A DNA stretch of 10,993 bases from Pseudomonadota bacterium (GTDB lineage: Bacteria > Pseudomonadota > Alphaproteobacteria > Rhodospirillales > Magnetospirillaceae): positions 1 through 10,993 of the forward strand of contig JAEZFE010000366.1 of the NCBI GenBank assembly GCA_023437865.1, written 5' to 3'. A program made the translations under genes and the position numbers. The notes below the pieces were generated by a model, which did no database searches, was not told where the DNA came from, and was given only the letters and a program-made list of their open reading frames with translations. Positions 7,245 to 10,993 of the stretch are shown here, piece after piece. Positions within the stretch are counted from its first letter, which is position 1, and each line of letters begins with the position of its first letter.

Positions 7245-8099
7245 ATGACTTCCGCACGGTCCCGCCGTCCGGGCTTGGCCGTCATGACGAAGACCGGCGC
7301 AGCCCTGCTGCTGTCCCTGCTGCTCGTCGCATGTGCCTCATCGCGGCAGACCGAGGGGCCGAACCTGGCTCGTGTCAGCGGCTGGGGGTGGGACATCGTC
7401 TCTGCCGGGATGTTCGACGTGGCAGTTGCCACCTCTCCGCGCGGCACTGGCGATACCCTGACGGTCTATCTGGAAGGCGACGGCTTCGCCTATGTGACCT
7501 CCAGCCAGCCGGCCCGCGACCCCACGCCCAGGGACCCGGTTGCCTTGCGCCTTGCTTTGGCTGACCCGGCCGCCAGGGCGGTGGCCTGGATCGGGCGCCC
7601 GTGCCAGTACACTCAGCCTGACCACGGGCGCAATTGCCGCGTCGGTTATTGGACGCTGGAGCGGTACGCCCCCGAGGTGGTGGACAGCATCGGTGTGGCC
7701 CTGGACACGGTGAAGCAGAACGCCAGCGCCCGGCGGCTGGTGCTGGTCGGCTATTCCGGCGGCGGTGCCATTGCCGTGTTGGTGGCGGCGCGGCGCACCG
7801 ATGTCGCCAAGATCATCACTGTCGCAGCCAACCTGGACGGCGAATACTGGACACGGCAGAAAGGGCTGTCCACCCTAACTGGTTCGCTCGACCCCGCCAA
7901 CGTGGCGGCCGAGGTGGCCGCGATCCCTCAGGTCCACCTCATGGGCGGCCACGACCGGGTGGTCGGCTCCGACGTCACACGCGCCTTCCTGCGGCGTCTG
8001 CCCTCCGACGCGCCGGCTCGCTGGCACGAGATCCCTGACTTTACCCATGCCTGCTGCTGGGCGGAGAAATGGCCCGAGATCGTCCGCTCCCTGCAGTGA
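7245..8099 (+). CDS. Putative lipoprotein with alpha/beta-hydrolase fold
   Basis: A 284-residue protein with a lipoprotein signal: a basic N-region, a hydrophobic stretch and the lipobox LVAC with Cys at residue 30, so it is probably anchored in the inner or outer membrane facing the periplasm. If translation began at Met 14 instead, the Cys would be residue 17; the strong RBS supports the longer form. The hydrolase signature is clear: nucleophile elbow G-Y-S-G-G-G with Ser 171, a likely acid Asp 237 in GGHDRVVG, and a likely base His 268 in DFTHACCW. The triad assignment is inferred from order and spacing. VYLEGDGFAY (about 78-87) is in the place of the usual oxyanion-hole strand. Paired cysteines near residues 118 and 126 and adjacent Cys 270-271 could form disulfides. 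Substrate is unknown; esterase or peptidase activity are both possible. It starts 22 bp after the glycosyltransferase and ends the operon. Confidence 0.82.
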   Translation: MTSARSRRPGLAVMTKTGAALLLSLLLVACASSRQTEGPNLARVSGWGWDIVSAGMFDVAVATSPRGTGDTLTVYLEGDGFAYVTSSQPARDPTPRDPVALRLALADPAARAVAWIGRPCQYTQPDHGRNCRVGYWTLERYAPEVVDSIGVALDTVKQNASARRLVLVGYSGGGAIAVLVAARRTDVAKIITVAANLDGEYWTRQKGLSTLTGSLDPANVAAEVAAIPQVHLMGGHDRVVGSDVTRAFLRRLPSDAPARWHEIPDFTHACCWAEKWPEIVRSLQ

Positions 8100-8150
8100 G
8101 TGATTGTCGGGTTAAGCGGGGACCGTGGCGACCGGCAAACCACAAATGGA

Positions 8151-8183
8151 AAGCCCCCGAAAGGCGTTACCTTTCAGGGGCTT
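8151..8183 (-). terminator. Hairpin, probable terminator (perhaps of a former tRNA gene)
   Basis: AAGCCCCCGAAAGG (8151-8164) pairs with CCTTTCAGGGGCTT (8170-8183) with one C/A mismatch and a 5-nt loop. On the minus strand it is followed by CTTTCCATTTGTGG, a weak T-rich run; on the plus strand no T-run follows. It lies directly downstream of the tRNA 3'-end fragment when read leftward, which is where a tRNA terminator is expected. It may also end the plus-strand operon whose last stop is 50 bp away. Confidence 0.6.
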
Positions 8184-8187
8184 AGAA

Positions 8188-8203
8188 TGGTGCCCAGGGC
8201 CGG
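8188..8203 (-). other. tRNA 3'-end fragment, candidate attachment site core
   Basis: Read on the minus strand the sequence is CCGGCCCTGGGCACCA: a T-stem-like end, an acceptor 3' strand CCTGGGC, discriminator A and encoded CCA. The partner acceptor strand would be GCCCAGG, as in many bacterial tRNA-Phe genes and some others. No T-loop (TTCGA) or other tRNA arm precedes it, so only the last 16 nt are present. Tyrosine integrases commonly insert elements at tRNA 3' ends and leave such a fragment at the distal end, followed by the original tRNA terminator, as seen here. The element would extend to the right. Confidence 0.55.
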
Positions 8204-8242
8204 GGACCACCAATCACGCCAAATCAATGAGTTAGGCCAGAG

Positions 8243-8296
8243 TGGGACACCCATGTGTCCCGTGCTGTCATTACGCTTTCCAGCCAATGTGTCCCA
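8243..8296. repeat. GGGACAC inverted and direct repeats
   Basis: GGGACAC (8244-8250) and GTGTCCC (8255-8261) form a 7-bp inverted repeat around CCAT. A further GTGTCCCA (8289-8296) is inverted to TGGGACAC (8243-8250), and ATGTGTCCC occurs twice as a direct repeat (8253-8261 and 8287-8295). The set lies 40-90 bp inside the putative attachment core. Arm-type integrase sites would be placed like this, but the assignment is inference. Confidence 0.5.
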
Positions 8297-8402
8297 CCAT
8301 TTTGAGCTGCGGCATAGCGTCGGCGGCGCGCCGCACCATGCGCCTTACCGCGCCCGTATGATTGAAGCCAAAAAATTTCAGCCATCGGAAAACGGTAATC
8401 AT
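8271..8402 (-). CDS. Possible small basic protein of 43 residues
   Basis: A short frame opens at ATG 8402 and stops with TAA at 8271. The product begins MITVFRWLKFFGFNHTG, continues with a very basic segment (VRRMVRR) and ends MVGHIGWKA. The N-terminal part is aromatic and hydrophobic, the middle strongly cationic, so it could associate with membrane or nucleic acid. No clear Shine-Dalgarno precedes the start, and the ATG lies inside a GGTAAT/GGTTAT motif pair. I do not recognise a family. It may be a prophage-end gene, a fragment, or chance. Confidence 0.22.
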   Translation of the reverse strand: MITVFRWLKFFGFNHTGAVRRMVRRAADAMPQLKMVGHIGWKA

Positions 8403-8667
8403 GGTTATCGAATGACAAGATGCCCAGCAAACCCGCACAACGAAACGAGAAATTGGCTGACCAGTAAGGTTATTTATAGGTAATTACTAGGTTACCTCAT
8501 TACCTTTATAAGTGGTTTGCCGGCCAGAACTGCTTTTCCTTTAAAATCAACAACATAACCAGCGCGCGGTTAAAAAATTACCTTTGGTAACTACTCAATG
8601 GTCATAAAAAGCCCCATATATATCAATGGGTTGACGAGCGGTTTAGGTAGGCATCACCCGGATTACC
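8394..8667. repeat. Cluster of GGTAAT / GGTTAT motifs on both strands
   Basis: Exact GGTAAT or its complement occurs at 8394, 8479, 8499, 8577 and 8662; GGTTAT or its complement at 8403, 8468 and 8555. GGTTACC (8490) and GGTAAC (8586) are close variants. Two local dyads stand out: TTATAGGTAAT to ATTACCTTTATAA (8474-8511) and TTACC-TTT-GGTAA (8578-8590), plus TAGGTA/TACCTA (8644-8649/8664-8669). Such repeated, oppositely oriented sites in A/T-rich DNA look like binding sites of a phage DNA-binding protein (integrase arm sites, a Cox-like excisionase or a repressor). Confidence 0.55.
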
Positions 8668-8859
8668 TATTTCCGTTGGCGCCCCTGGCTGACCGAGGCA
8701 AGCCACATTGAGGCCCATGCACCGGCTGTCCCGCTGGTGCAGACCGGCCGCCGAATTGTGCAGAGAGGCCAGCTGCCATGGCGCCACCGCGAAACCAAGG
8801 CTGTCCGCCTGTTTCCAGGGAGCTCTGCAGCGCAAAAAACCGGCCCCATTTACGGCGCA

Positions 8860-8878
8860 GGCGTGGCGGGGGGAGACT
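8860..8878 (+). other. Candidate P2-like cos (cohesive end) sequence
   Basis: The 19 nt GGCGTGGCGGGGGGAGACT resemble the phage P2 cohesive end GGCGAGGCGGGGAAAGCAC. Eleven of the first twelve bases agree, with weaker agreement after that. It lies 145 bp left of the portal stop, in the same orientation relative to the Q and P homologues as cos in P2. This is similarity by eye and position; the cleavage sites are not proven. Confidence 0.5.
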
Positions 8879-8911
8879 TCGGTTTGTGGGCGGTTTCGAC
8901 GGGCGCTAAGA

Positions 8912-8933
8912 CGGGTAGGCCCAGACCTACCCG
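8912..8933. repeat. Small perfect hairpin between cos-like site and terminator
   Basis: CGGGTAGG (8912-8919) and CCTACCCG (8926-8933) are perfect 8-bp inverted repeats around a 6-nt loop. The element sits between the cos-like sequence and the terminator of the portal operon. It could be a recognition site for the packaging proteins, an additional hairpin for transcription ending leftward, or have no role. Confidence 0.4.
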
Positions 8934-8962
8934 GCAGGCATAGCTGCAGCCTCCGCCCGGGC

Positions 8963-8998
8963 AAAAAAAGGGCCGCGGCCCCGGTCTGGGGCGCGGCC
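8963..8998 (-). terminator. Intrinsic terminator of the prophage portal operon
   Basis: On the minus strand GGCCGCGCCCC (8998-8988) pairs with GGGGCCGCGGCC (8982-8971) with one bulged base and a 5-nt loop, then a C and seven T residues (8969-8963) follow. It begins 24 bp after the portal stop codon. This is a canonical rho-independent terminator and fits the portal gene being the last gene of a leftward P-Q transcript, as in P2. Confidence 0.88.
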
Positions 8999-9022
8999 TG
9001 AGGTTGCGCGGGAGGGCGCGGG

Positions 9023-10063
9023 CTACTTGGCGGCGATCGGCTTGTAGGGGTTGAAGGCCACCACCTCGGCGCCGCACCATTCGTTGATGGGGGTGAAGGC
9101 GGTCTGCAGCGGCACGATCTCGTGGTGGAAGAACACCTCGGCGGCCCCGCTGACCGAGCCGAAGCCGCCGGCATTGGAAGGCACGATGCCCAGCAGTTGG
9201 GGCGGGACGCGATGGGCGGCCAGCACGTCATCGCGCGAAACGTTCTTGAGGTTGAAGAACTCGTCCTTGGCGGTCACCTCGCTGATGGGGATGACCTGGA
9301 TGCCGTCCTTCTTTCCGTTGGGCGCGTACATGAGGAGGTTGCGGAAATTGCCCGGCCCCTTGGACTCCTTGAGCGCCTTGCGCACCGCGTCCACGTCGCC
9401 CGGGTTCGCCGCAGCGTCGCTCATGTAGAGGATGAAGCCGGCGTGGCTGCCGTTGACGTAGTACTTGCGGCGGAACAGGGTCGCCGCCTCGTTCAGCAAG
9501 GCCGACTGGATGGCGCCGGTATAGCCGGGCATGCCGTAGATTTCCTGGCTGATGTCGGGGTCCATGCCGTGCAGCACGCTGCCGGGTTCGAAGTCGTGTT
9601 CCTGTCCGTCGATCAGCATGACCGCGCCGCCGTCCCGCTTCGCCCTGGTCCAGCGCGCCAACGCCGGCTTCAACCGGATGATGGTGTCAAGCCGCGAGGT
9701 GATCTTCTCGGGCCAGAAATTGCCGAACACCAGACAGTCCAGCGCTAGCCGCTTGAAATCGATCAGCGACAGCCAAGGGTGCGGCTTGAAGTAGGACGCC
9801 AGCAGGTTGACCTTGAGGCGGATGGCGCTTTCGTGGTGCGGATTGGCATGCAGCATCTTGGCCAGGCCATCGAAGCTGATGGGCGGCTCGTACCAGCGTC
9901 CGTTCCAGGCCGAGTGGAAATAGCCCATGAACTCGCGGCCATCCAACACCGGCACCGGATCCCCGAAGGTGAAGGCCTCGAACGAGGAAGCCTGTACCGC
10001 TTCCTGCTGGGTGGCGATGTTGCGCATCGGGTGGTTGGCGCCCAGGCGCTTCTTGGAAGGCAT
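9023..10063 (-). CDS. Q: P2-like phage portal protein
   Basis: A 346-residue portal protein, homologue of P2 gpQ and the PBSX-type portal family, matching the usual length of about 340-350. Portal subunits form the ring at one capsid vertex through which DNA is packaged and to which the tail attaches. Recognised segments are the N-terminal F-G-D-P-V-P-V-L region (33-40), W-Y-E-P-P (57-61), QEIYGMPGY (173-181), the ALLNEAATLFRRKYYVNG stretch (188-205), and AHRVPPQLLGI (283-293) near the C-terminus. The protein looks intact. ATG 10063 shares one base with the terminase stop (TGATG), and GGAG lies 8-9 nt upstream, so translation is probably coupled. The terminator lies just after the gene. In P2, Q is likewise transcribed leftward with P. 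Confidence 0.93.
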   Translation of the reverse strand: MPSKKRLGANHPMRNIATQQEAVQASSFEAFTFGDPVPVLDGREFMGYFHSAWNGRWYEPPISFDGLAKMLHANPHHESAIRLKVNLLASYFKPHPWLSLIDFKRLALDCLVFGNFWPEKITSRLDTIIRLKPALARWTRAKRDGGAVMLIDGQEHDFEPGSVLHGMDPDISQEIYGMPGYTGAIQSALLNEAATLFRRKYYVNGSHAGFILYMSDAAANPGDVDAVRKALKESKGPGNFRNLLMYAPNGKKDGIQVIPISEVTAKDEFFNLKNVSRDDVLAAHRVPPQLLGIVPSNAGGFGSVSGAAEVFFHHEIVPLQTAFTPINEWCGAEVVAFNPYKPIAAK

Positions 10064-10993
10064 CAGTAAATCTCCACGAAACCGCCACCGGCACCGCCGG
10101 GGGCTTGGTCAAAATCGGTGAATTCAAGCCGGTCGAGGGCGTGCATGATCGCCCACGCCACGTCCGCGTGGCCGGTTTCCTTGGAGCGGCCGGCGGCGAA
10201 GGTGGCTTGGCGGCCGGATGGGGTGGTGGTCTGCTTGATGGCCATGAAGGCCAGCGCGATGTCCGACGAACCGGCGTCGAATTGCAGGCGCCGCTTGCTG
10301 ACCAGCTGCTTGGCCTTCAGCACCAGGCGCGTCTTCACGTCCACCGAATAGGTGATCTCGCGCGCCGCCGGGAAGAACCGGCGTACCAGTTCGAACACGC
10401 CCTGGCCGATGGTGGTGCTGTCGATGCCGATGTGCTCAACATTGTAGCGCGAGCACAGGGTGCGGATGGCGCCGGCCTGGGCCTCCCAGTCGGCGCCGGT
10501 GACGAACAGCTTTTCCAGCACACGGAACAGCCCGCTGTTGGATCCGGGAAGCGGCGGCGCCACCACCACGATGGAGGCGTTGTCCCCCGACTTGGCCGGG
10601 TCGTAGCCGATCCACACCGGCCTGTCCCCAAAGGGACGCGCCGCCAGGGGCTCGAAGTCGCTCCACTCCTCCCAGCTGTCCACCATGCATCGGCGCAGCT
10701 CGTCAAAGCCGAAATAGCTGGCGTTGTCATCGACCCAGATCGCCATGAACAGGTTGGCGAAGTCCTGGTCGTTGTATTCGCGGCGCAGGGCGTCGATGTC
10801 GAACAGGTCACAGCCGCCGGCCGCCGCATCCTCGATGGTGACGATCTGCCGCCACATGCCATCCGGACAGACGGCGCCGTCCTTCAGCGCCGCATGGCTG
10901 ACGTCGAATTCGACGCGGTCGGCCTTGGCCTTGCCCCGGTTGGCCCACTCACCCGACCAGAACCCATGGCTGTCGTGGCCGATGGTACTGGGG
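10063..10993 (-). CDS. P: P2-like large terminase subunit, 5' end outside the window
   Basis: The frame is open from the right edge to TGA at 10063, giving the C-terminal 309 residues of a protein that in P2 (gpP) is about 590 residues. Large terminases pump DNA into the procapsid and cut at cos. The ATPase part with the Walker motifs lies beyond the window. The fragment holds the end of that part (FWSGEWANRG, DGMWRQIVTIEDA) and the RNase H-like nuclease. Likely metal-binding Asp residues are in GYDPAKSGD (near 10600), GIDSTT (near 10420) and HADVAWA (near 10162). All three motifs are present and no frameshift is seen, so the nuclease looks functional. An ATG at 10855-10857 is internal and not the start, because family sequence continues upstream of it. 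Confidence 0.92.
   Translation of the reverse strand, partial: PSTIGHDSHGFWSGEWANRGKAKADRVEFDVSHAALKDGAVCPDGMWRQIVTIEDAAAGGCDLFDIDALRREYNDQDFANLFMAIWVDDNASYFGFDELRRCMVDSWEEWSDFEPLAARPFGDRPVWIGYDPAKSGDNASIVVVAPPLPGSNSGLFRVLEKLFVTGADWEAQAGAIRTLCSRYNVEHIGIDSTTIGQGVFELVRRFFPAAREITYSVDVKTRLVLKAKQLVSKRRLQFDAGSSDIALAFMAIKQTTTPSGRQATFAAGRSKETGHADVAWAIMHALDRLEFTDFDQAPGGAGGGFVEIY

Larger units (their letters stand above)
8100..9022. other. Non-coding junction between host operon and prophage genes
   Basis: These 923 bp hold no convincing protein gene longer than about 45 codons. From left to right they contain a hairpin, a tRNA 3'-end fragment, GGGACAC inverted repeats, a GGTAAT motif cluster in an A/T-rich part (about 8360-8640), a cos-like sequence, a small hairpin and an intrinsic terminator. 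These are listed separately. Between 8670 and 8855 the sequence is GC-rich and open on both strands, but I recognise no product and see no ribosome-binding site. Confidence 0.7.

Noticed and set aside
8188..8240. A complete tRNA gene on the minus strand
   Set aside because: Only the final 16 nt fit a tRNA. No TTCGA T-loop, anticodon arm or D arm can be found upstream of them.
8224..8430. Minus-strand frame of 68 codons
   Set aside because: It overlaps the 43-codon frame in another register and crosses the GGGACAC repeats. The composition is less protein-like and no RBS is visible.
8631..8660. TTGACG as a -35 promoter element on the plus strand
   Set aside because: No acceptable -10 hexamer lies 16-18 bp downstream and no gene follows on that strand.
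8708..9001. Plus-strand frames near the cos-like site
   Set aside because: They run over the cos-like sequence and the terminator. There is no Shine-Dalgarno sequence and no recognisable protein.
8623..9231. Minus-strand frame of 202 codons from inside the portal gene into the non-coding region
   Set aside because: Its first half overlaps the portal gene in another frame and it runs through the intrinsic terminator at 8963-8998. No recognisable product was found.
9122..9748. Plus-strand frame of 208 codons inside the portal gene
   Set aside because: It is antisense to a well-recognised portal protein, with shadow-like composition.

Overview
The window looks like the chromosome of a GC-rich alphaproteobacterium, probably Rhodospirillales and possibly Magnetospirillum-like. 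The evidence is strong G/C bias at third codon positions, an IalB-family protein, and an autotransporter with an alphaproteobacterial-style linker and barrel. The taxon is an inference, because no rRNA or other marker gene is present. There are two parts: a host surface/envelope operon (about 1-8190) and the end of a P2-like prophage (about 8190-10993).

Host part. A truncated minus-strand gene for an exported protein (1-290) diverges from a tightly packed plus-strand operon. The genes are an autotransporter with an Asn/Ser/Gly-rich ladder-repeat passenger (612-3479), an IalB-family periplasmic protein (3484-3963), a TPR-sulfotransferase (3972-6074), a TPR protein with a GT9-like glycosyltransferase domain (6071-7222), and a lipoprotein with an alpha/beta-hydrolase triad (7245-8099). 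Gaps are 4 and 8 bp, then a 4-bp overlap, then 22 bp, so one transcript is likely. The divergent intergenic region (291-611) holds a plausible promoter overlapping a strong dyad, with a second dyad just downstream. The working hypothesis is that the sulfotransferase and glycosyltransferase modify the autotransporter or a surface glycan it works with. This is inference from gene order.

Junction and prophage part. After the operon comes a hairpin (8151-8183). Next to it is a 16-nt sequence that reads, on the minus strand, as the 3' end of a tRNA including CCA. This is what the far end of an element integrated in a tRNA gene looks like. About 920 bp without a convincing gene follow (8100-9022). 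They contain inverted GGGACAC repeats, a dense cluster of GGTAAT/GGTTAT motifs on both strands, a possible 43-residue ORF, a sequence resembling the P2 cohesive end (cos), and a clear intrinsic terminator. Leftward-transcribed homologues of P2 Q (portal) and P (large terminase, cut by the window edge) then occupy the right end. The order cos-Q-P matches P2. The short distance from the putative att site to cos does not match the P2 prophage map, and no integrase is visible here, so it would have to lie beyond the right edge.
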